A stretch of DNA of 64,000 nt from JANMMJ01 sp964543235 (GTDB lineage: Bacteria; Pseudomonadota; Alphaproteobacteria; Rhizobiales; Aestuariivirgaceae). Position numbers and translations under genes: made by a program. Shown piece after piece: positions 36,638 through 44,378 of this stretch (the first letter of the stretch is position 1; each line of letters opens with the position of its first letter). The notes beneath the pieces are model-generated. The model saw only the letters and a list, made by a program, of their open reading frames with translations, was not told the origin of the DNA and did no database searches. The DNA lies in contig CAZIXE010000001.1 of assembly GCA_964543235.1 (NCBI GenBank), forward strand, positions 1-64,000, read 5' to 3'.

Positions 36638-37945
36638 TCAGCAATCCAGCGTCGTGTCGCGCTCCCACTGGGTGAGGTGCCGGCAGTACTGGTTCCACTC
36701 ATTGTACCGGAGCTTGAGGTAGGCCGCCGACACCTCCTCGCCGAGGGCGTTGCGCAGATACTTGTCCTTCTCGAAATTCCTGAGCGCATCGAGCAGATTG
36801 AGCGGCAGTTTCTTGGCGCCTTTCACCGTATGCCCCGCGGCATACATGTCGATATCGAGACGCTTGCCCGGGTCCATCTTCTCCTCGATCCCGTGCATGC
36901 CCGTCGCCATGATCCCGGCCAGCAGCAGATACGGGTTAGCCGCTCCGTCGGCGAGGCGGAACTCCATCCGTCCCTCGTCGGGAATGCGCACCATGTGCGT
37001 GCGGTTGTTGCCGCCATAGGTCACCGTGTTGGGCGACCAGGTGGCGCCCGACAGCGTCGTTGGCGCGTTGATGCGCTTGTAGGAATTGACCGTCGGATTG
37101 GTGATCGCCACCAGCGACTCGGCATGATGCATGAGCCCGCCAAGGAAATTGTAGGCCAGCTTCGACAGGCCAAGCTCGCCCTTGGCATCGTGGAACAGGT
37201 TCTTCTTGCCCCCCTTGTCCCACACCGACAGATGCACATGGCAGCCATTGCCCGTGAGATTGCCGAAGGGCTTGGGCATGAAGGTGGCGCGCAGCCCGTG
37301 CTTCTCGGCGATCGACTTCACCATGAACTTGAAGAACGCCAGCTGGTCGGCGGTGGTTAGCGCATCATTGTAGTTCCAGTTGATCTCGAACTGGCCGTTG
37401 GCGTCCTCATGGTCATTCTGGTAGGGGCCCCAGCCGAGCTGAATCATCGTCGAACAGATCTCGGTGATGACATCAAGCCGCCGCATGATCGCCGATTGAT
37501 CGTAACAGGGCTTTTCCTGTGTATCGCGGTGGTCGGATATGGCCGACCCGTCGGCATTGATGAGATGGAACTCCGGCTCGACGCCTGCCATCAGCCTCAG
37601 ATCCTTCTTGGCGGCCTTGGCGACCATCTCCTTGAGCACCAGCCGCGGCGCCTGTGCCACCGGCTTACCGTCCATCCAGGGATCGCCCGCTACCCAAGCG
37701 ACCTCCGGCCGCCACGGCAACGGAATGACCGAATCGGCATCCGGCATCACCAGAATGTCCGGATGCGCCGGCGTCTGGTCGAGCCAGGTGGCAAAGCCTG
37801 CAAAGCCCGCACCGGACTTCTGCATCTTGCCTGCCGCCTCCGCCGGCACCAGCTTGGCGCGCTGTGTGCCGAACAGGTCGGTGAAGTTGAACAGGAAGAA
37901 CCTGATCTTGTTGTCTTTCGCGTATTTCGCGAGATCCCCAGCCAT
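36638..37945 (-). CDS. gmaS: Gamma-glutamylmethylamide synthetase (glutamine synthetase-like)
   Basis: A protein of 435 residues of the glutamine-synthetase fold. GVEPEFHLIN, the ADQLAFFKFMVKSIAEKHG segment and LTGNGCHVHLSVWD hold catalytic and metal-binding residues. Length and the N-terminal NKIRFFLFNFTDLFGTQRAKLV fit the GlnT/GmaS branch. With mgsABC and mgdABCD around it, the likely reaction is ATP-dependent ligation of methylamine to glutamate, giving gamma-glutamylmethylamide. Simple glutamine synthesis cannot be excluded by sequence alone. AGGGAG precedes the ATG. Confidence 0.87.
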   Translation of the reverse strand: MAGDLAKYAKDNKIRFFLFNFTDLFGTQRAKLVPAEAAGKMQKSGAGFAGFATWLDQTPAHPDILVMPDADSVIPLPWRPEVAWVAGDPWMDGKPVAQAPRLVLKEMVAKAAKKDLRLMAGVEPEFHLINADGSAISDHRDTQEKPCYDQSAIMRRLDVITEICSTMIQLGWGPYQNDHEDANGQFEINWNYNDALTTADQLAFFKFMVKSIAEKHGLRATFMPKPFGNLTGNGCHVHLSVWDKGGKKNLFHDAKGELGLSKLAYNFLGGLMHHAESLVAITNPTVNSYKRINAPTTLSGATWSPNTVTYGGNNRTHMVRIPDEGRMEFRLADGAANPYLLLAGIMATGMHGIEEKMDPGKRLDIDMYAAGHTVKGAKKLPLNLLDALRNFEKDKYLRNALGEEVSAAYLKLRYNEWNQYCRHLTQWERDTTLDC

Positions 37946-38062
37946 GTTGTGTTGCTCCCTAGGATGAGTTCTGAGTTTTCGTTTCGGCGCGCGGCGGGCC
38001 CGGGCTGACCGGGAGTGCCGCTGCCGGGATTATTGTTGCCCGCATATCCGCAATTGCCCCGC

Positions 38063-38524
38063 CTAGACCACCGGCTCGCAGCGTACGTCGGTCTTGACCG
38101 AATTGGCAATGAAGCACTCCTCATGGGCGGCGTGGTGCAGCTGCTCGAGCGTCGTCTGGTCGGGCGGTGTGCCGTTCCAGATGATCTGCGGGTGCAACAC
38201 CACTTCGCTCATCCAGAACCGCCCCGCTGGGGTCTTCGTCATGATGCCGACGGCGTTATCGACGTAGCGGTCGATGACGAAGCCGCGCCGCGCCGCCATA
38301 TGCAGGAAGGTCAGCATGTGACAGCTCGACAGGCTGGCAACGAAGGCCTCCTCAGGGTCGACTCCCGACGGGTCTGAAAAGCGCGGCACCACATGCGGCG
38401 ACGACGACGCCCGCACCGTTGCGCCACCATCGAAGGTCCACACATGTCCTCTTGAAAACATCTTGTCCGTGAAAGCCTCTCCCTCCCCGCGTGTCCAGGT
38501 CACTGTAGCCGTGTATGTCGCCAT
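38063..38524 (-). CDS. OsmC-family protein
   Basis: A protein of 153 residues of the OsmC/Ohr fold. Two redox cysteines lie in SLSSCHMLTFLHMAARRGF and EECFIANSV, matching OsmC-type peroxidases that reduce organic hydroperoxides. It sits between mgsC and gmaS on the same strand, which is not part of the core N-methylglutamate pathway; it may protect against reactive by-products. The ATG at 38524 follows a GGGGA site; an in-frame TTG one codon earlier is possible. Confidence 0.87.
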   Translation of the reverse strand: MATYTATVTWTRGEGEAFTDKMFSRGHVWTFDGGATVRASSSPHVVPRFSDPSGVDPEEAFVASLSSCHMLTFLHMAARRGFVIDRYVDNAVGIMTKTPAGRFWMSEVVLHPQIIWNGTPPDQTTLEQLHHAAHEECFIANSVKTDVRCEPVV

Positions 38525-38617
38525 CAAATCCCCATTTCATCATGGCCCTGAAGGACCGGTCATCAGATTCGGAAGCTCATGCAGCGTGCGGAACACGCCG
38601 GCACATGATGTGGCATG

Positions 38618-39946
38618 CTAATACCCGCCTCTTCCGGGAATCCAATCCGTCCCCGCCAGCGGCACCTGCGCCATGGCCGCCGCCTCGACGGTGAGGGCCA
38701 CCAGATCCTCCGGCTCGAGATTGTGCAGATGGCTCTTGCCGCAGGCTCTGGCCACCGTCTGCGCCTCGAGCGTCATGACCTTCAGGTAGTTGGAAAGCCG
38801 CCGCCCGGCCTTGACGGGATCGAGCCGTGCCGCCAGCACCGGATCCTGCGTGGTGATCCCAGCCGGGTCACGCCCCTCGTGCCAGTCGTCATAGGCGCCA
38901 GCCGTGGTGCCCAGCGCCCTGTACTCCTCTTCGAGATGCGGGTCATTGTCGCCGAGCGCCACCAGCGCCGCCGTGCCGATCGCCACCGCATCGGCGCCGA
39001 GCGCCAGTGCCTTGGCCACGTCGGCACCCGAGCGGATGCCGCCTGAAATGATGAGCTGCACCTTGCGGTGCATGCCGAGATCCTGCAGCGCCCTTACCGC
39101 CGGACGGAGGCACGCCAGCGTCGGGATGCCGACATGTTCGATGAAGACTTCCTGGGTCGCCGCCGTACCGCCCTGCATGCCATCGAGTACCACCACATCG
39201 GCGCCCGCCTTCACCGCCAGAGCAACATCGTAGTAGGGCCGCGTGCCGCCGACCTTCACATAGATCGGCTTCTCCCAGCTTGTGATCTCCCGCAATTCAT
39301 GAATCTTGATCTCGAGGTCATCCGGGCCCGTCCAGTCGGGATGCCGGCAGGCCGACCGCTGGTCGATGCCCTTGGGCAGGCAGCGCATCTGGGCCACGCG
39401 ATCCGATATCTTCTGCCCGAGCAGCATGCCGCCGCCCCCCGGCTTGGCGCCCTGGCCGACCACCACCTCAATGGCGTCCGCCTTGCGCAGATCGTCCGGG
39501 TTCATGCCGTAGCGCGACGGCAGATACTGGTAGACCAGCGTCTTCGACTGGCCGCGTTCTTCCGGCGTCATGCCGCCGTCGCCCGTTGTGGTCGACGTTC
39601 CCGCCATCGTGGCCCCCCGCCCCAGCGCCTCCTTGGCCTGCGCCGACAGCGATCCAAAGCTCATGCCGGCGATCGTGATCGGGATCTTGAGCTCGATCGG
39701 CTTCTTGGCGAAGCGCGTGCCCAGCACGACATTGGTGCCACACTTCTCGCGATAGCCCTCCAGCGGATAGCGCGAGATGGAGGCTCCGAGAAACAGCAGG
39801 TCGTCGAAATGCGGCACCTTGCGTTTCGTGCCGCCGCCGCGAATGTCGTAGATGCCGGTGGTGGCCGCGCGCCGGATTTCAGCCAGGGTGTAATCGTCGA
39901 AGGTCGCCGATTTGCGCGGGGGTGTGCGGGGAATATTGATATCCAT
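38618..39946 (-). CDS. mgsC: N-methylglutamate synthase subunit C (glutamate synthase FMN-domain-like)
   Basis: A protein of 442 residues matching the FMN/synthase domain of glutamate synthase: IAGMSFGSLSAQAKEALGRG, GQGAKPGGGGMLLG and DVVVLDGMQGGTAATQEVF are all present. It would carry out the synthase half-reaction that makes N-methylglutamate from gamma-glutamylmethylamide and 2-oxoglutarate. The three MgsABC proteins together correspond to one split GltB-type enzyme. It starts 9 bp after mgsB. Confidence 0.88.
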   Translation of the reverse strand: MDINIPRTPPRKSATFDDYTLAEIRRAATTGIYDIRGGGTKRKVPHFDDLLFLGASISRYPLEGYREKCGTNVVLGTRFAKKPIELKIPITIAGMSFGSLSAQAKEALGRGATMAGTSTTTGDGGMTPEERGQSKTLVYQYLPSRYGMNPDDLRKADAIEVVVGQGAKPGGGGMLLGQKISDRVAQMRCLPKGIDQRSACRHPDWTGPDDLEIKIHELREITSWEKPIYVKVGGTRPYYDVALAVKAGADVVVLDGMQGGTAATQEVFIEHVGIPTLACLRPAVRALQDLGMHRKVQLIISGGIRSGADVAKALALGADAVAIGTAALVALGDNDPHLEEEYRALGTTAGAYDDWHEGRDPAGITTQDPVLAARLDPVKAGRRLSNYLKVMTLEAQTVARACGKSHLHNLEPEDLVALTVEAAAMAQVPLAGTDWIPGRGGY

Positions 39947-39955
39947 GATCTGATC

Positions 39956-40639
39956 TCAGTAAGCGTCGGCGTGATCGACATCGAAATTGTAGAGCCTGCG
40001 CGCCGAACCGTAGCGCCGGAATTCTTGCGGTCGCTCGTTGCGCTTCGCACTTTCGAGCAGCCGCGCCAGCTCTTCGTAGTGTTCCGCGCGCATGTTCTTC
40101 TCGATGCAATCGGCACCAAGCCCCGCGACTTTGCCCTTGATGTAGAGCCTCGCCTCGTAGATGGAATCGCCCAGCGCGTCGCCGGCATCGCCGCAGACGA
40201 CGAGATTGCCGCGCTGTGCCATGAAAGCCGACATGTGGCCGACTGAGCCGCCCACCACGATATCGATGCCTTTCATCGAGATGCCGCAGCGCGACGAGGC
40301 GTCGCCATCGATGACGAGAAGCCCGCCATTGCCGGTGGCCCCGGCCGATTCGGAGGCATTGCCCTTCACCCATACCAGGCCCGACATCAGGTTTTCGGCA
40401 ACGCCCACCCCGGCATGGCCGTGAATGGTGATTTCGGCTTCCTTGTTCATGCCGCCGCAGTAGAAGCCGACATGGCCCATGATGTCGATCGATAGGGGCC
40501 CATCGAGGCCGCAGGCGATGGCGTGCTGGCCCATCGGATTGCGGATGACCCAGTGCCGTTCATTGGTGTCCTTCGGCAGCCGGTAGAGCGCCTGGTTGAC
40601 GGCGGTAACCCCCAGCGTCTTGAGATCGAGCTCATTCAT
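39956..40639 (-). CDS. mgsB: N-methylglutamate synthase subunit B (GXGXG domain)
   Basis: A protein of 227 residues corresponding to the C-terminal GXGXG beta-helix domain of glutamate synthase large subunits. The repeated pattern is visible in IMGHVGFYCGGMNKEAEI, IHGHAGVGVAENL and IVVGGSVGHMSAFMA. It is a structural partner of MgsA and MgsC. It overlaps the mgsA end by 4 bp. Confidence 0.88.
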   Translation of the reverse strand: MNELDLKTLGVTAVNQALYRLPKDTNERHWVIRNPMGQHAIACGLDGPLSIDIMGHVGFYCGGMNKEAEITIHGHAGVGVAENLMSGLVWVKGNASESAGATGNGGLLVIDGDASSRCGISMKGIDIVVGGSVGHMSAFMAQRGNLVVCGDAGDALGDSIYEARLYIKGKVAGLGADCIEKNMRAEHYEELARLLESAKRNERPQEFRRYGSARRLYNFDVDHADAY

Positions 40640-41538
40640 GCATGTCCGCCCCAGGTGTAGATGGTGGTCGGTTCCGGCTCCCAGATCCGCGCATTTTCGG
40701 CGCCGGGCAGATGCGCAATCGCCCGGTACTCGGTCGCCATGGCCACCCAGTCGTCGGTTTCGGCCATCACTGCATGTTTGCAGGCGATCGGATCGCGCAC
40801 CACGGCAAAGCCGTCAGCCGTGCCGACCAGGAACGTATAGAATCCGTCGAGGTCCTTGATACCGTCTTCGAGGGCCTGCTTGAGCGTGGCACCGTTGCGC
40901 AGCTTCCACGTCATGTAGGCGGCGGCCACCTCGGTATCATTCTCGGTCTGGAATTCCATCCCCTCGCGCCTGAGATTTTCGCGCAGCCGGTTGTGGTTCG
41001 ACAGCGAGCCGTTGTGCACGAGGCAGAGGTCGGCGCCGGTCGCAAAGGGATGTGAACCGGCGGTGGTGACCGCACTTTCGGTCGCCATGCGCGTGTGCCC
41101 GATGATATGCGTGCCCTTGGCATCATCGAGGCGAAATTTCTCGTAGACAGCGGCCGGCAGCCCCACCTCCTTGAAGATTTCGATGGTGTGGCCGGAACCG
41201 ACCACCCGGACACCCGGCTGGTGCGCCTTGAGCCAGGCAACGACCTCCGCCTCCTTGGCCGTCGTCACGAGAATGCAGTGATTGCCGATCTGCTTGACGG
41301 ACGCCTCGCATTTGAGCGCCTTCTCGATCCCCGTATCGATCTTCTTCCAGTCGAAGGAAGGATCGTCATGCGCCAGCGAGAACTTCACTTCCGACTTCCT
41401 GACCGGGTTCCGGTAGACGGCCACGCCGGCGGAATCGGGCCCGCGGTTGGTCATCTCGATGATCATGGGCTTGAACATCTCGCCCAGTTTGGGCTGAAGC
41501 TTGGGGTTCTTAAGGTAGAGACCGACGATTCCGCACAT
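40636..41538 (-). CDS. mgsA: N-methylglutamate synthase subunit A (class II glutamine amidotransferase-like)
   Basis: A protein of 300 residues with the Ntn-type class II amidotransferase domain. The start is set at 41538 because the catalytic cysteine must follow the initiator Met: the protein then begins MCGIVGLYLKNPKLQP. Further motifs are RGPDSAGVAVYR and IIGHTRMATESAVT. It would release methylamine from gamma-glutamylmethylamide for MgsC. The open frame extends to 41601, but that would bury the Cys nucleophile. Confidence 0.87.
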   Translation of the reverse strand: MCGIVGLYLKNPKLQPKLGEMFKPMIIEMTNRGPDSAGVAVYRNPVRKSEVKFSLAHDDPSFDWKKIDTGIEKALKCEASVKQIGNHCILVTTAKEAEVVAWLKAHQPGVRVVGSGHTIEIFKEVGLPAAVYEKFRLDDAKGTHIIGHTRMATESAVTTAGSHPFATGADLCLVHNGSLSNHNRLRENLRREGMEFQTENDTEVAAAYMTWKLRNGATLKQALEDGIKDLDGFYTFLVGTADGFAVVRDPIACKHAVMAETDDWVAMATEYRAIAHLPGAENARIWEPEPTTIYTWGGHA

Positions 41539-41641
41539 GGGCTTGTTGAACTTTTGAGGGGCAATGAGAAATCCCTTATCAGAGCTCTTCCCACCTTTCA
41601 ACTGGCAGGAACTATTTTTTCACAGAGGGAATGCCTGCGGC

Positions 41642-42343
41642 CTACATCATTGCGTTCCTGAGATCCTCGAGCATGGCGGCAAGCAGCGCCTCGCCTTTCT
41701 CTGGTGTGGCCAGCGTCGGATCGCCGTAACTCCCGGACGGCGTCCGCGCACGGCTGAGCGGCCCGCGAAAGGGCTGTCCCGGCGACGCTTCCGCCCGCTC
41801 CATCCTGACGACCTCCGGGGCGATTGCCAGCATTCGTGCCGTTTCCAGCTCGTCGGCATGCGAACCGAACGCCTGCTGTTGCAAGGCGGCGGCGGTGGCC
41901 CGGTATTGCGGACCGTCATGTATCCTGACGTGGATAACCGGTACCTCCCAGGCACCGGCGGCAACTGCTCTTGCCACCGGCGCGATCGTCGAAATACCGG
42001 TATCGAGCACGAAGAGCCGCCGAACCCGCCACCGTACGATCTCGGCCACGATCTCCCGGACAAGTTCACTGAACAGCGCATCAGAGAGCGAAATGCTGCC
42101 CGGAAAATCGCGGAAGGCCGGATAATGACCAAAGGACAGAGTCGGCCAGATCAGAGCACACCCCGCCTGCGCCATTGCCGAGGCCAGGTACTCCGCCTGT
42201 ATCTGGTCGGTATTGAGTGGCAGATGCAGCCCGTGCTCCTTGGCGCCGGCACCAATCGGCAGGATGCCATCGCAACCCGACGCAAGCCTCTGCTCGACCT
42301 CGTCCCAGCTCAGTACGGAGACGAAATCCGGCTGTCTTTTCAT
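41642..42343 (-). CDS. Creatininase-family amidohydrolase
   Basis: A protein of 233 residues with the creatininase-family metal motif GAGAKEHGLHLPLNTDQI (Glu, His and Asp ligands) and the HADELETARMLAIAP segment. Members hydrolyse cyclic or linear amides, including creatinine and formamides, or act in redox-cofactor (mycofactocin) synthesis. No creatinase or mycofactocin gene is adjacent. It is leftward between the XRE-cupin regulator and mgsA, so it is probably co-regulated with the methylamine genes. The ATG at 42343 is used. Confidence 0.85.
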   Translation of the reverse strand: MKRQPDFVSVLSWDEVEQRLASGCDGILPIGAGAKEHGLHLPLNTDQIQAEYLASAMAQAGCALIWPTLSFGHYPAFRDFPGSISLSDALFSELVREIVAEIVRWRVRRLFVLDTGISTIAPVARAVAAGAWEVPVIHVRIHDGPQYRATAAALQQQAFGSHADELETARMLAIAPEVVRMERAEASPGQPFRGPLSRARTPSGSYGDPTLATPEKGEALLAAMLEDLRNAMM

Positions 42344-42360
42344 GGCCTTCGGGATCGTCC

Positions 42361-43014
42361 CTATTCGTCGCGCCGGTAGCTGATGACGCACACGAAGCGG
42401 ATCGGCAGCTTGACCAGCTCTTCCGGCCCGTGCGGCGCTTCAGCATCGAAGAACAGCGAGTCCCCCGGCTCCATCCGGTAGGTCTTGTCGCCGTGCCGGT
42501 AAATCACTTCGCCTTCAAGCACATGGATGAATTCGAGCCCGGCATGCTGGAAGATCGGAAACACATCGGAATGGGCCGACAGCGTCACGATATAGGGTTC
42601 GACCATCACCGGCCCGTGCGGGCTGTGGCCGAGGAGCTGATACTGGTGTCCCGCCCGCGTGCCCCGCCGCTCGATGGTAAGCCCTTGCCCGGCCTTGACG
42701 AATGTGGCGTCGCGGATTTCTTCGTAGCCCTTGAACAGCGATGTGAACGGCACATGCAGCGCCCGTGACAGCGCCTGCAATGACGACAATGATGGTGACG
42801 TCGCGCCATTTTCGATCTTGGACAGCATGCCCGCCGACATGCCGGCAGCCTTGGCAAGCTCGCTGATCGTCAGTCCCAGCTTTTCGCGGAAACGGCGGAC
42901 CTCGCGGCCGATGGCTTCTTCGAGAAGCTTGCTTGCCGGCAGGCTCGAGCCATGGGGCTCCTGATAGGGAAGTGCTCCATTGCTCGGCGGAGATTCTGGC
43001 GGCTTCTCGTTCAA
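42361..43014 (-). CDS. XRE-cupin transcriptional regulator
   Basis: A protein of about 217 residues: an N-terminal HTH (REKLGLTISELAKAAGMSAGMLSKIENGATSPSL within about 35-85) and a C-terminal cupin sensor (FPIFQHAGLEFIHVLEGEV, then YRMEPGDSLFFDAEAPHGPEEL). This layout is common in regulators of amine and polyamine catabolism. As the first gene of the leftward cluster it is a candidate regulator of the methylamine genes. TTG at 43014 is preferred over TTG 43029 because AGAGGA lies 6 bases before it. Confidence 0.87.
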   Translation of the reverse strand: MNEKPPESPPSNGALPYQEPHGSSLPASKLLEEAIGREVRRFREKLGLTISELAKAAGMSAGMLSKIENGATSPSLSSLQALSRALHVPFTSLFKGYEEIRDATFVKAGQGLTIERRGTRAGHQYQLLGHSPHGPVMVEPYIVTLSAHSDVFPIFQHAGLEFIHVLEGEVIYRHGDKTYRMEPGDSLFFDAEAPHGPEELVKLPIRFVCVISYRRDE

Positions 43015-43211
43015 AATGTTTCCTCTCAAGAAAATTGTTAGACCGCCGCGCAGCCGGCCTCAATGGAAAACGCTCATTCTGTGCTGAATTGGAGCAGATC
43101 GATGATCCGCGAAATGAAGGAGAAAGGGACGCTGTTTACCATAGCGCCCGGTTGATAGGATATAGGCAATTTCCTCTGGACACGCGGCACTAGAATAGGC
43201 AAAAGCCGATC

Positions 43212-44378
43212 ATGGATTCCATCGCGCAAGACTTTCTCTCTGAAATCGAGGCTTTCCTCAAAGGAAACTCCATTGATCCAACCAGCCTGGGCAAGCAGGC
43301 CCTGGGCGATCCCTCCTTCGTGTTCGACCTGCGCAAGGGCCGCTCGCCCTCGACCCGCACCATCGAACGCGTCCGCGCCTGGATGAAGCAGCAGCCCGCA
43401 AACGCCGCCTCTGCTCCCCGGCCGCAGCCGCCCTATCCCGCCGCTCAAGCGGCCGGCCTGGTGATCGCCACGCCGGCTCACCGCCTGACGCATCTGCAGC
43501 GGCTGGAAGCCGAGAGCATTCACATCATCCGTGAGGTGGCCGCCGAGTGCGAGAAGCCGGTGATGCTCTATTCCATCGGCAAGGACTCGGCTGTGATGCT
43601 GCATCTTGCCATGAAGGCCTTCTATCCTTCGAAACCGCCCTTCCCGCTCATGCATGTCGACACCCGCTGGAAGTTCCGCGACATGATCGCCTTCCGCGAT
43701 CAGACCGCTGCCAGGCTTGGCCTCGATCTCATTGTCCACATCAATCCCGAAGGGGTCGCCAAGAACGTCAATCCCTTCGATCATGGCTCGGCGTTGCACA
43801 CCCAGATCATGAAGACCGACGCCCTCAAGCAGGCCCTCGACAAGTACGGCTTCGATGCCGCCTTCGGGGGAGCGCGCCGCGACGAGGAGAAGTCCCGCGC
43901 CAAGGAGCGCATCTTCTCGTTCCGCGACTCGCGTCACCGCTGGGACCCCAAGAACCAGCGCCCGGAACTGTGGAACCTCTACAACAGCCGCAAGAACAAG
44001 GGCGAGTCGATCCGCGTGTTCCCGCTGTCGAACTGGACCGAGCTCGATATCTGGCAATACATCTATCTTGAGAACATCCCCATCGTGCCGCTCTATTTCG
44101 CCAGGGAGCGTCCCATCGTCTGGCGCGATGGCCAGATGATCATGGTCGACGATGATCGCATGCGCCTCAACCCCGGCGAGACGCCGGAGATGCGCAAGAT
44201 CAGGTTCCGGACCCTCGGCTGCTATCCGCTAACCGGCGCCATCGACTCCGAGGCCGCAACACTGCTCGATATCGTGGAGGAAATGCTGGTGGCCACCTCT
44301 TCTGAACGCCAGGGCCGCGTCATCGACAAGGACCAGGCGGCTTCGATGGAGAAGAAGAAGCAGGAAGGATACTTCTGA
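43212..44378 (+). CDS. cysD: Sulfate adenylyltransferase subunit 2 (CysD) with N-terminal HTH-like extension
   Basis: A protein of 388 residues, about 85 longer than typical CysD. Residues from about 91 on are CysD: LTHLQRLEAESIHIIREVA, then the PP-loop-type SIGKDS at 121-126, and RIFSFRDSRHRWDPK. The first ~60 residues (FLSEIEAFLKG..., ALGDPSFVFDLRKGRSPS, TIERVRAWM) resemble a small HTH-like protein that I recall as standalone in Rhizobiales; an Ala/Pro-rich linker (about 62-82) joins the parts. CysD activates sulfate to APS with CysN. No stop codon separates the parts, and the linker argues for a real fusion. It overlaps cysNC by ATGA. Confidence 0.92.
   Translation: MDSIAQDFLSEIEAFLKGNSIDPTSLGKQALGDPSFVFDLRKGRSPSTRTIERVRAWMKQQPANAASAPRPQPPYPAAQAAGLVIATPAHRLTHLQRLEAESIHIIREVAAECEKPVMLYSIGKDSAVMLHLAMKAFYPSKPPFPLMHVDTRWKFRDMIAFRDQTAARLGLDLIVHINPEGVAKNVNPFDHGSALHTQIMKTDALKQALDKYGFDAAFGGARRDEEKSRAKERIFSFRDSRHRWDPKNQRPELWNLYNSRKNKGESIRVFPLSNWTELDIWQYIYLENIPIVPLYFARERPIVWRDGQMIMVDDDRMRLNPGETPEMRKIRFRTLGCYPLTGAIDSEAATLLDIVEEMLVATSSERQGRVIDKDQAASMEKKKQEGYF

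Noticed and set aside
43152..43196. TTGATA and TAGAAT as the cysD promoter
   Set aside because: The two hexamers are 33 bp apart, too far to act as one promoter; no convincing alternative pair was found.
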